Assembly (NCBI GenBank): GCA_038501195.1
Contig: JBBPUQ010000003.1
Location: 4,804,501-4,868,500 of the forward strand
DNA from: Nemania diffusa
Taxonomy: Eukaryota; Ascomycota; Sordariomycetes; Xylariales; Xylariaceae
DNA length: 64,000 nt
Direction of reading: 5' to 3'
Shown here: in pieces, positions 1 through 10,140 of the stretch
Position numbering within the stretch: position 1 is the stretch's first letter
How the letters are laid out: every line of letters starts with the position of its first letter
Program-made: the position numbers and the translations under genes
The notes under the pieces: model-generated
Databases searched by the model: none
The model's input: only the letters and a program-made list of their open reading frames with translations
Told to the model about the DNA's origin: nothing

Positions 1-2257
1 TAATAATTTTTAACTATATAATATTAAAATATTATATTATTAAATATATATTAAATTTGTAATAAATTAAATAAACTAAATTAATATTATATTATAACTT
101 TATAATTATTTACTAATTAAAAACTTAAAACATTATTTTAAATATTATATTAAAAGTAAAAAATAAATTCAAAAGTTAAAAATAAAAAAAAAATAAACAA
201 TATATAATAATATTTTTTTAATTAATTATAATTTTAAAATAGCTAACTTTAAAAAATCTTATTTTAAAACATTTTATTTTATAAATAATTAAAATTTCTA
301 AATTAATTATTAATAAATTGCGATTTATATTAAATATATTTTTAATTAATGCTTTATTATAAACTAATTATAAAAGTTTTTTATTAAAAAAATATAAAAA
401 ATTAACATTTAATATATTATAAATAATTTACTAAATATTTAAAAGTTTAATAATATATAAAAAACATTTAATTATAATTAATATAAATAACTTATAAATA
501 AAAGTGATTTAAAAAATTTATAATTAAATTTTAATAGTTTATTTTAAAAAAAACAAAACTAAAAAACAAATAATAAATAAATACTAATAGCTAAAAATAT
601 TTAAAAATATTAATATTTATATAATTAATTATTTTTATAAAGTTATTAAAACATTTTAAAATAAAATACTAAATAAACTATATTTATTTAAAATTTTAAA
701 TTATTTTTAATAATATATTATTATTAATTTAAAAAACTTTTTTAAAAACAAATTAAATAATAATATAATTTTTATTATAATAAATTATTTATTTAAGTTT
801 TATTAAATTATATTTTATATTTTATTAACTATAATAAAAAATATAGTTTAAATATATTATAAAAGTTTTTATTAACTATTTAAATAATTTAAATTTATTA
901 TAAATAATTAAAATTTTTAATTTATTAAAAACTTTATAAATAAACTATTATAAATTTATAAAATAAAACTAAAATTTTAATTTATAAAATATTATAAAAT
1001 AATAAAATAAATAAAAAATATATATTAATAAATTAATTAATAGTTATATTTTTATATTAATTATTTTTAAAATAATTAATTAAAAATATTATTAGTTTTA
1101 AATAATATTTAAATTATATTGCTATATAATTTATTAAAAAGTTATTATAAAATAATTTCTATATATAATTTTTAATTAAAAAAATAAAACAAAAATAATT
1201 ATTAAATTTTTTATTTAAAAAAAGCTTATTTAATAAAAAGTATAAATATTTAAAAAATAAATTTACAAATATTTATTTATAATTAAAAATTAAATATAAA
1301 AACTATAAAATAAAATAATTAAATAAATTAATAAATATAAATAAAAGCTAGATTTTAATATAAATAACTTTATTTATATTTTTTAAAAAAAAACAAATTA
1401 ATTGTTTAAATAATAAATTTAACTATTTTTTTATACTAATATTATATAAAATTTTAAAATATAAAAATTATATATATTTGTTAAAACTGCTAAATTAATA
1501 AAAAAAAATATATTAATTTTATATAAATCGATTATAAAAATATATAAATAATTTACTATATAAACAAAAATATAAATATTTAAATAAAAAAATTATAAAC
1601 TTAAAAATTAATAATAAAAAATAAAAAGTTTAAAAAATCTTGTTTTTATAAATTTAATATAAAAAACTATTTTATAAAATAAACTAAAAAAGCTATAACT
1701 TAAATAATATATAATATTTTACTATTAACTTTTATAATTTTTTTATTTTGTTATAACAATATTATAATAATTATTTTAATAAAATAAAACTATTTAAACA
1801 ATTAAAATATTAGCTAAAAGCTTTTAAAAAAAATTAAACTAAATTATAAAAATAACAATTATATTAAATTTAATTAAATATAACTTTATAAAATTAAATT
1901 TTAAAAAGTTTAAACAATTTATTAACTTTTATATTATTATAAATTTAAAACAAACTTTAAACAAATAAAAAAATAATTATAACTAAACTATATTTACTAT
2001 ATAAAAAATACACTAAAATATTTATTATATTTTATAGTAAATATTTACTTTATTATATTAAAAGTAAATAATAAATATATAACAAATAATATTAAAACAA
2101 TAAAAGAAATATTTATTACAAAAAAAAAAAACTTATATATAATCGAACCTGCTGTTGCAAACTTAATCCTTTTTTTTTTTTTTTTCAGCTTAATATTTTC
2201 TTCCAAATATACAGTATTTTTATACATGCTATATTAGCTATTTTTTCACAGCTTTTA
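1..2257 (+). mobile_element. LTR retrotransposon family B, 3' part (B'), RIP-mutated
   Basis: This AT-rich stretch aligns along its whole length, in the same orientation, with 56244-58493, the 3' part of the complete B element further right. Landmarks such as the start of the alignable block, the long A/T runs and the terminal repeat follow in the same order. It therefore looks like a second B copy whose 5' part lies left of the window. No reading frame survives; stops are dense in all frames, as expected after RIP. Mutation is lighter near the right end, where the LTR still holds many C and G bases. Superfamily (Ty3 or Ty1) cannot be told. Confidence 0.75.
1974..2257 (+). repeat. 3' LTR of B'
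   Basis: It matches 51242-51546 and 58193-58493. It is the least mutated of the three: positions read as C or G here are T or A in the other two. A T-run of variable length (about 2169-2186) accounts for most of the length difference. The right end is placed at the end of similarity and is uncertain by a few bases. Confidence 0.7.
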
Positions 2258-2668
2258 CACTAACTTAATAAAAATAATAAAAATAAATTAATATAGTTTT
2301 TAATAATTTTATATTATTTTATATATTGTTATATAACTTTTAAACTAATAGCATTATTTAAATATTAGTTTATTTAGCTGTTAAATTAACTAAGTTTATA
2401 TAATAAACAATGTTAATAATAAATTATATATAAAAATATTTATACACTTTAAAAAAACTATAAATTAAATAGTAAACAATTAAATAAATTAATAAAATAT
2501 TTTTTTTATTTTTTTATTAGTTAATTTTATTTATTTATAATTTTCTATGCTAATGGCTTTTTTTTAGTAATTTTCCGTACCTTTATACATATATATTAAT
2601 TAGGCCTAATTTGTATATAAAAAGGTGGCCCGCGAGGGTGTGGCCCGCGAGGGGGGTGGTTATCTTAC
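2258..2668. mobile_element. Palindromic element E, one surviving arm
   Basis: The right end (about 2625-2668) is a G-rich block containing GGCCCGCGAGGG twice and ending GGTTATCTTAC. The same block ends both arms of the complete E copy at 28138-29151, and similarity continues inward through the AT-rich part. A complete arm is about 507 bp, so roughly 410 bp remain here. The missing part coincides with the B' retrotransposon, which probably inserted near the centre of the palindrome. The outer end lies 213 bp upstream of the ATG of the oxidase gene at 2881. Confidence 0.7.
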
Positions 2669-2880
2669 GTTGTAATAGAACTAAGAATAGGTCTGAATAT
2701 GCCTAACAGTGAAGTTCGGGATTCTCAAAACGTGGATGGAAGATGGTGCTGCTGTGCTAGTGAATTAGATATATGTTCTCATGTGCCAGCAATTGATACC
2801 TCCATCTTTTTCTACCCGTGTGTGTACTTGTGGCAACCTATTCTTGATTTGGAGAAAAGGAAGCTCTCTCAACTATAAAT

Positions 2881-4815
2881 ATGCAACTTCCATTTGTTGC
2901 CTTAATTATGGCCTTCATTCGAGGGCTTGTGTTTGCACATATTGTTTGGGGGTTTTCTCAAGGCTTGGGGAGTGAGGCTCGCAATGTTCGAGTGCTACCA
3001 GCTACATTAGCCCAGGCTCGAGGAGAGCACGTTAACGCAGTCATGACTTCTAGGGCTGGTAAAGCGTGCGCTTCTCTTAAATCTGCTATCATGTTTGATG
3101 GCAATAAAAAGGGGGTATACATTTCCCCTCAATCGGATGCCTTTATTCCACGTTCTCAGGGCCACTGGTATGTGACTGGCACTCTTACTCGTCCCAGGTT
3201 GGTATCTCGTCTAAGTACACAGCCTTAATCTTCTTTGGTGGACAGGTCGGACAACTGCTGGCAGTACCCATCGTGTATTGTGACCCCAACAAGTTCCAGC
3301 GAGGTCGCACATGTTATGTCTATCATCACCTCAACACAGACAAAGTTCTCAGTTAGAAGCGGTGGCCATGATTTCAATGTGAATCACAGCTCTGTGGGTC
3401 GGGCAGGTGTGCTTATTGATCTCTCCAATCTCAATAGCATATCCCTTAGCAAAGACAAGAGTAAAGTGACGGTAGGAGCTGGCTCAAATTGGGGCAGTGT
3501 TCACAAAGCGTGTGAGTCCCATTGATTACCCCTAGAAGCATAGTCTCTGTATGCTCGTTGACTATTGCATGTTAAACTTTTCCTGGCTCTCCACCTTTCC
3601 AGCAGATTTAGAGTCTATATAATTGGAAACTTCTGACAACAAGTGAGATAGTGAGTGGAACAGGAGTCTCAGTCAACGGTGCAAGGGGCCCAAATCCTGG
3701 CGTCGGCGGGCAAACTCTAGGGGGTGGTATTGGATGGCTTACACAAATCGCCGGAGTCACGGCGTCTTCTCTTGTTGCAGCGGAGGTTACTTTGAGTAAC
3801 TCAACTGTTATTCAGGTAGACGAAAGCCATCATTCCGATTTACTCTGGGCTTTGAGAGGAGGCGGGCCAAATTACGGCATTGTCACATCATTTACGTATC
3901 AGACGCAACCTATTGACAAAGTGTGGTTTGCAGCTAAGGTTTATAAAGCTGACCAGAACCAACAACTTATCAACGCTTTATTTGAGTATCAGCAGCGCGG
4001 ATCCAAGGATCCTAAGGCCAATATAGTGTTGTCATTATCTCAGGACAACTCGACCGCCAGGTCATTTGTGGGCTTCCTGTACCTCGATCCTGCTGAACCT
4101 CCCTCCGTTTTCAGCCCATTCTACGACATTCCTTCCGCTGTGGACATGATAAACTCAACTGTGGGTACCTTAAGTGATCTTTCTGCAAAATTCTACGAAC
4201 CTCAGTATCCAGAGCCAGGAACTGTCCCATTAAGGTAAGTCATCCCGCCATTGTTGTGGTGACCCGAGTCCTGACTTTTCGCAATAGACACTATGTCGTG
4301 TCGCTCCCCCACAAAGTAGACAATATGACGTATCAAGACAGCTTCAAGGCATTTACCTCCCATGCAGCGGTGGCCATGGCTTCTGGTTGGAGCATGGGCT
4401 TCGGGGCACAGCCTATTTTAACAGCAGCCGTCAAAGCATCAAAGAACACGCCTCTAAACCTTGTACCAGTTGACCAGGACTGTTAGTAATACCCTACCAA
4501 ATGTGTGTCTAATGGTCACTGACTTATGTCCCTCAAGGGGTCCATATCACCTTGCAATGGGAGTCTCCCGAAGATGACGACCAGGCGATACGACTCATAG
4601 TTAGCATGGGGGAGAGTATTGCCAAGTCATCAATTCGGCATAAGTCCCAGATCCCCTACAGATTTATGAACGATGCGTATGACGGACAACGTGTTCTATC
4701 AAGCTATGGTGCAAATAACTTTCGAAAGTTGTCATCGATTAGTACACTGTACGACCCTGACAGAGTATTCCAGAATTTGCAGCAGGGCGGCTGGTTACTT
4801 AGTAGAGAGTCATAA
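2881..4815 (+). CDS. Secreted FAD-linked oxidase, berberine-bridge-enzyme-like (five exons)
   Basis: Exons 2881-3167, 3246-3511, 3652-4234, 4288-4481 and 4538-4815 join to 1608 nt, encoding 535 residues with no internal stop. Introns are GT-AG (GTATGT, GTGAGT, GTAAGT, GTTAGT donors) with CTGAC-type branch sites before the last three acceptors. The joins restore family sequence such as HWSDNCWQYPSCIVTP and VDQDWVHITLQW. Residues 1-24 are hydrophobic and resemble a signal peptide, though Arg14 is unusual. The FAD-binding PCMH-type domain spans about 104-280, with RSGGHD at 133-138 and GGQTLGGGIGW at 203-213. The BBE domain is C-terminal, with YRFMNDA at 484-490 and a YDP...VFQNLQQGG end. His137 is the expected 8-alpha-histidyl FAD attachment site. 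The cysteine used by bicovalent members is replaced by Gly197, so single covalent linkage is inferred. Substrate is unknown. In-frame Met10 is an alternative start. Confidence 0.88.
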
Positions 4816-5849
4816 AAGAGACCGGAGTTCAAGTATCAGAATAAAGTAGGACAGCAAAATCTATTAAGACTCTTCAGGCTAAGCAGCTATATCAACCAAT
4901 CTTCCTATGTCGAAAGTTTTGAATCGAACATCTAGATTTCTAGATTCCAGTTCCCCAGGGTAATAAATTCATTGATGTTCTAAATATAAGCGAACTCTCA
5001 TATAATTGACATTTCAACGGGCTCTTTAAGCCGCGGTCAAATTAATCAAACCCCTTAAACTGTGTTATTGTGAAGGTAGCTGTTGGGCGACATACTCGTA
5101 TTCATTTGAACACTTTAAAAGCAAAAAGCTGATTAGGACTCATTGTCATTAAATGAAGCATCCTAAACCATTCTCAAAGCCATAGCGGTATATTTCATCA
5201 TGAAGTCTATCAATTCTTTTTCTTCACCTCACTTTGTGGCTCTTGTTGTTGTAATTGTGAAGACTAGCAAAGCCAAAGCGCCCACTAGCTATCCCTCGAC
5301 TGAATCGGATACATATGAGAGGCGGATGGGAGGGAGAGCGATATATGGCAGCATTTAAGTTCCATTTTCATTTTCAGAGGAGTAGCTCAAAGCCCTGCCC
5401 AGTTTCGCGGGTACCTAGTATTCCAGCTCGACATAAGGGCCACTCATGTTCCCTGCGATACACGTTGTTCCTGAACCTACCTTTCCTCGCTTTGGGTGAT
5501 TAGATCGCAGGAGCTTAGGTACCTTAGGTAGTATGCCGGTGCATTGAGTTGTGCAATTTACACAGGCAACACTGACACAATTATAATAGAACATAGAGGT
5601 GACTGCTAACAATGAAGTATATTGATCCCGGGGAAATCAAGGATCATCAAGGTTAAGATTCGCGGTCAAATTGTTAAAATGAGAACAAATGATTATTTAT
5701 TCGCGCGGGTTTATGTTACGAAAATAACATAGACCGAGACTTCAAAAGATTTAATATGATAATACCATGACACACCCACTTCACCTAAAACGTCCTGGGA
5801 AGCCGCTAGCTAACGAGATGAAATCCAGAGCATACTAGCAGAACATAAC
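4816..5849. other. Intergenic, no gene recognised
   Basis: This is DNA of ordinary composition between the oxidase stop and the CMD-like reading frame. Short ORFs occur (for example 5315-5503 + and 5415-5612 -), but they overlap on opposite strands, lack family resemblance and have no convincing start context. The first few hundred bases presumably hold the oxidase 3' UTR. Confidence 0.5.
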
Positions 5850-6116
5850 CTAGGTAGTTCCAACATCCGTCACATTCAAAGCACAATGTAAATCAAGTGT
5901 TTTTCCACTATGTGCTACCATGCTGTCAATACCCCTGTTAATAGCCTCGATCTCCTCACGGTTCATACCCACCTGCAAGCAAGCCCGTATATGCCAGTTT
6001 ATTAGTTCACATAAGTTCTGGGTCATGACAGTAGTAAGAACGGTAAGCTCAACCTCTCGCATGCTCAGCATTCGATGATCAGACAGGAACAGTCCATATG
6101 ACACAGTCTTTGAGAT
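5850..6116 (-). CDS. Carboxymuconolactone-decarboxylase-like domain: terminal exon or remnant
   Basis: The minus-strand frame gives 88 residues containing LSMREVELTVLTTV, then NLCELINWHIRACLQVGMN and REEIEAI. This is the arrangement of the CMD/AhpD-like fold (PF02627): a helix after LS.RE.E, a conserved His in the central helix, and a G-x-x-x-EEIE turn. The paired CxxC of AhpD peroxidase-type members is absent, so a decarboxylase-like or unknown role fits better. The frame opens at a possible acceptor (CGTAG, next to 6116). I could not find a convincing upstream exon, which a typical fungal member of 150-200 residues would need. It is either the last exon of a gene with divergent 5' exons or a truncated remnant. 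The neighbouring oxidase may suggest a redox context, but that is weak inference. Confidence 0.5.
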   Translation of the reverse strand: MSKTVSYGLFLSDHRMLSMREVELTVLTTVMTQNLCELINWHIRACLQVGMNREEIEAINRGIDSMVAHSGKTLDLHCALNVTDVGTT

Positions 6117-7382
6117 CTACGCTATTGAGGGGAATATAGATTAATTTAGCGAAAGTGCTTTCTTACTCATACGAATTGTTTTGAGTAATTGATGCGAGGT
6201 TTGAAACTAAAGATTTAATGATATCAGTTTATGATATTAACAATAAATTAATTAATACACTTAATAACAGTTAGTGACGACGTAGATTGAATAAACCAGT
6301 AATGAAATTGGCGAATGAAATAGAGAGACTAATGAGTATCTGGATAAGCCGTCATTGAGAATAATACCTCAACATTATAAAGTAGTCCAGTGTTATCGGA
6401 TTGTGTATAAACTACATCCAAGGTAGTCTATTTTCGTGCTTTTTCTTTAACACACACGACCCTTTCTATTAACTAAAGTTAGATCTTTTGTCATTTTACG
6501 CGATGCCTTCAGATCAAAACATACTCCTTTAAGTTCTGTGGTCATATTCAATAAGAGAAGTGTAGGGAGCCTGCGTGCCTCTCTGGCGAAACCGTAGAGC
6601 AACTAGCAGGGCACACGGGCTAGTTCATTAGATCCCCTCATGCGTTGGATCAAATACCGGAATTGAGCAACTAGATGCTCGCAGAGTCGCCCGACTAATT
6701 TCTAATGTCCGCTCTCGATAAGGGATTAGATCATGGCGATGGGGCATTACCATAGTTAAGCACCAGTCGTGTTCCCGACAAGGTGGAGGGAAGGGGGGAT
6801 TGGATTCACTTCGGCATCTTGAAACACTGTCGATAGGGAATTTGGCTGCGAAGTAGTAGGGGAGGATGGGTTGCGGTTCTCCATGACCAAACAGTTGGAT
6901 TGTTGCCCAACTAATGAGTCAACAAAACCCAGGCCAGGGACCCCTAGAATACCGTACCAACCCTTCAACCCGGAGAGAATTTCATCATTCGCCAAGGGTA
7001 GTTTCCTAAAGGAAATTCCCTTCTCTAGAAACCGCGGTATTAGAAAATTATCAGAGAGCAATATAAATATGCTATTATATATTGGAAAGGAAGTAGAAAA
7101 TGGGAGTAGGCAGGCTACATTTCAGGTGAAGTGCTTGCATGCATGGTGATCAATACCACCCTATCGAGCTTCTTGTGAATGTTATTGTGGTGCTGTGGTT
7201 CTGTTAGGTCGGGGTAGCCTGCTGAAGACAGAGGCGTGCCACTCTGCATACAAATGTTGAAGTGTTGGTATGAAAGCCTCCAGGACTGGAGGTTCTAGCA
7301 TCCAAAACTGGAATCCCCCATACCACGTTTGCCCACAGGGCGGAAACCTTCGCATAAGCCTCACCCAACGAAGTTTAAACAA
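6117..7382. other. Intergenic with unresolved short ORFs
   Basis: 6117-6560 is AT-biased with no ORF of note and could hold lost 5' exons of the CMD-like gene. From about 6756 to 7382 there are overlapping ORFs on both strands (6756-7061 -, 101 aa; 6871-7149 +, 92 aa; 7182-7382 -, 66 aa). Each reads smoothly, but I recognise none and the first two are antisense to each other, so neither is called. Confidence 0.4.
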
Positions 7383-8046
7383 AATAAATAATCGCGGCTA
7401 TTTTTATAGCATTTACTATATAATTAAAAATACAAAAATTTTAATTTAAATAATATATTTAAATAAATATTGTTTATATTAAAATTCTCCCTCGAATGAA
7501 ATCGCTAAAATAGTGCAGGCTTCAAATAGCCTATTATGTTAGTTAGTCTATATTCGGTTGACAGAAAGTGCCCTAACACCTAGTTATACCTACGCTTGGC
7601 ATGGCGTATGTTGATGTAGCGGAGAGTGTTAACATAGATAGTATAGCTGCATTAGTTGCTTACTCGTACAAGAGTGAAATATCTAGCAAATGCTCTTAAT
7701 CGAGGCAATTCGAACTTAGTCATCTCGTTAAACAAATGTTATTAGTGTTGACCATTTGTCTAGCCTAGACCTCGGTAGAACTTGCGATTGTAAATCACGT
7801 GGTATAAATGAATTTAGCCAGTGGAATGCTAAGTACTTACTTGTATATATATCATACTTAGTTTAGTATATCTTAAGATAAAAAAGGTATAGTTGTTAAA
7901 TATTACTTTAGTGCCTCAGGGGGGTATTTGTAAAGATTGCAGCAACTATTACTAAGTTTTAAAAGCATTATAAGTGAAAACAGTTATATAGTATTTACTA
8001 AGATTTAATTGTTACTTTATTATAAAGATTATTAAATTAAAAAACA
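7383..8046. other. Transition zone from island to AT block, no gene
   Basis: Composition alternates between ordinary and AT-rich over short distances, with an AT-rich patch at about 7383-7485. No ORF of useful length and no recognisable family are present. Confidence 0.45.
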
Positions 8047-8120
8047 TATTAAAATATAAAAAGCATGTTAAAACAAAAAACATGTTAAAACAAAAAAGCA
8101 TATTAAAACAAAAAACATGT
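8047..8120. repeat. Short tandem repeat, about 17-18-bp unit
   Basis: Four to five degenerate copies of a unit like CATGTTAAAACAAAAAA, with cat(g/a)ttaaaa repeated at regular spacing. Variation between copies is mainly G/A. Confidence 0.6.
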
Positions 8121-8129
8121 CGAAAACAC

Positions 8130-8290
8130 TTACCTAGGTATTTAACTAGGTACTTAACTGCGTACTTAACTGCTAAGCACTTGACTGCAAAGCACTTAAC
8201 TGCTAAGCATTTGACTGCTAAGCACTGCTAGGCACTCGACTGCACTCGACTGCAAAAATCACTAACTGCAGAGATTACTAACTGCAAAGA
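8130..8290. repeat. Degenerate tandem array, 15-bp unit
   Basis: The region opens with TACCTAGGTA-type repeats and continues as copies of ACTTAACTGCTAAGC, with variants carrying TTGACTGC or TGCAAAGC. Unit spacing is close to 15 bp in the middle and breaks down to the right, with CACTCGACTG twice in a row. It is non-coding and sits just outside the AT block. Confidence 0.65.
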
Positions 8291-8722
8291 TTTACTTTAT
8301 TACTTAATCTACCACAGCTATACTGTTGCACTGCTTTTAATACTAGAAAAACTAATGCAATCGCTATATAGTTTAAAACTTTAATAATAAGTTTTACATT
8401 TGCTATAAACTATTATAAACTATTATAAATTATAATATTATAATATTTATAATAATATATATATTATAAATATATTATAATTTAAATATAATTATAACTT
8501 AAATATAATTTTTATTTTAATATATAGTTAAATTAAAAAAATATATTAAAATAATAAATAACTTATATATAAAAACTTTATAGCAATAATATTTAATTAT
8601 AATTGTTTATTAACACTTGTTATACTTGTTGCAAATTTTATTTCTTTAAATAACTTTGCTACAACTTTTATAAAACCTTTTTTTTTCTTTTAAAGCGCTA
8701 AAGTATTTACCTAAGTAAATAT
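8291..8722. other. AT-rich flank, no gene
   Basis: Sequence becomes steadily AT-rich with simple TATTATAA repeats around 8404-8520. I see no ORF or element end here. Confidence 0.4.
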
Positions 8723-8856
8723 TAGCTAAATAAAGCGAAAATATATAACTTACAAAAATGTAAAATAGTTTAAATTTAGCTAATTCGCTAAAACTTTTTT
8801 TAATAATTTATAATATTATATTATTTTTTAATATAAGTTTTGCTTTTAAAACTTTT
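8723..8856. repeat. Left terminal direct repeat of D
   Basis: It pairs with 26458-26591. It keeps GC and GCG where the right copy reads AT-only, so RIP hit the two copies differently. Confidence 0.65.
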
Positions 8857-9979
8857 TTAATGTTTTTAATAAAATATATATTTTTTTTATATATTAAAAA
8901 CTTTTATTAATAAATTATTTTAATATATTGTTATTATTTTATTAATTTATTAATATTATAAATATTATTGTTAAAATTAACTTAATAAATTTATAAATAT
9001 AACTTAAATTAATAATTAAACTTTTTGTTTTTTATTTTATTTAATATAAGTTTTTATTTTAAAAATAATAAAAGTTTTAATTGTTATTTAATTTATATTA
9101 TTTTAAATTAATTAACAATTATATTTTTAATTTATTTAATTTTTAGTTTATAAATTTATTTAAAACTTTTATATATATTTTTTTATTTTTTAATAAAAGT
9201 TTTAAAATATTATTAATAAAACTTTTTAATTTAAAAATTTTAAACAAGTTTATTATTTAATTATTATATTTAAAAATTTTATTAATTAAAAGTTTAAATT
9301 TATTAACTAATATTTTTATTAATTTTAATATATTTAATATTATTTATTAATTAAATTTTTTTAAATTATAATATTATTTTATTTATTTAATTAATTTTAC
9401 TAATTAAAAATTTATTAATATTATTTTTTTTAAAAAAGTTTTATTTTTTATATTATTTTTTATAGCTAATTTTATAACTATAGTATAAATTATTTTTAAT
9501 ATATTTAATATTAATTTATTAGCATTTTTAAGTTTAACAAGTTTATATAACTTTTTATATAACTTTTTTTTTATAATTAAAAAATTTATAACATTTTACT
9601 TTTTTATGCTTTAATAGCTTTTTATTTAATTTATTATATTAAAACTTAAGTTATTTTATATATTTTTAATATAGTAAAAAGTTAACTATATAAAAAAACA
9701 ACAGTAATAAAATATTACTATTATTTATAATAATATTATTAATAATAATGTTATTAATTAAAATTAATATAATATTTTTAATTAAGTAATAAATATATTA
9801 CTATTATTTGTTTTAATAAATTTAAATTATTAATAGTTTTAAATTAACTATTTAATACTTTAAAAAAGTTTATACTTTTAATATTTTTTAATATTATAAC
9901 TTTAATATATATTATATATTTATTATTAATATTAGCTTGTTTATTTATAACAATTATAATTATAGCTTTTATAAATATA

Positions 9980-10140
9980 ACTTTAAAGTTTTTAAAATTA
10001 AATAAAACTTTAAAAACTTTAAAATTAAATAAAACTTTAAAGTTAAATATAGCTTTAAAAACTTTAAAAACTTTAAAGTTAAATAAAACTTTAAAATTAA
10101 ATATAGCTTTAAAGTTAAGTTTAATATTTTTAAAGTTAAT
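9980..10140. repeat. Tandem minisatellite within D
   Basis: Repeated blocks of TTAAATAAAACTTTAAAA and close variants (TTAAATATAGCTTTAAA) occur about seven times in 160 bp, with units of roughly 12-24 bp. Residual G and C in some copies suggest an originally GC-richer array. It could have been a repetitive coding stretch, but no frame survives. Confidence 0.55.

Noticed and set aside
2143..2149. GGTTCGA on the minus strand, resembling a tRNA/SINE B box
   Set aside because: No A box, no cloverleaf and no paired T-arm stem. It sits in an LTR and is lost in the sister copies.
2045..2227. 60-codon minus-strand ORF in the B' LTR
   Set aside because: It runs through the T/A homopolymers of an LTR, and the equivalent frames in the other two LTR copies are not conserved.
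3512..3651. Frameshift or nonsense mutation in the oxidase gene between exons 2 and 3
   Set aside because: Several nearer acceptors give stops, but GTGAGT at 3512 joined to the AG at 3650-3651, with CTGAC about 15 bases before it, restores the family alignment without a gap.
6756..7149. Overlapping antisense ORFs (101 aa -, 92 aa +)
   Set aside because: Both read plausibly but neither matches a family I know, and at most one could be real.
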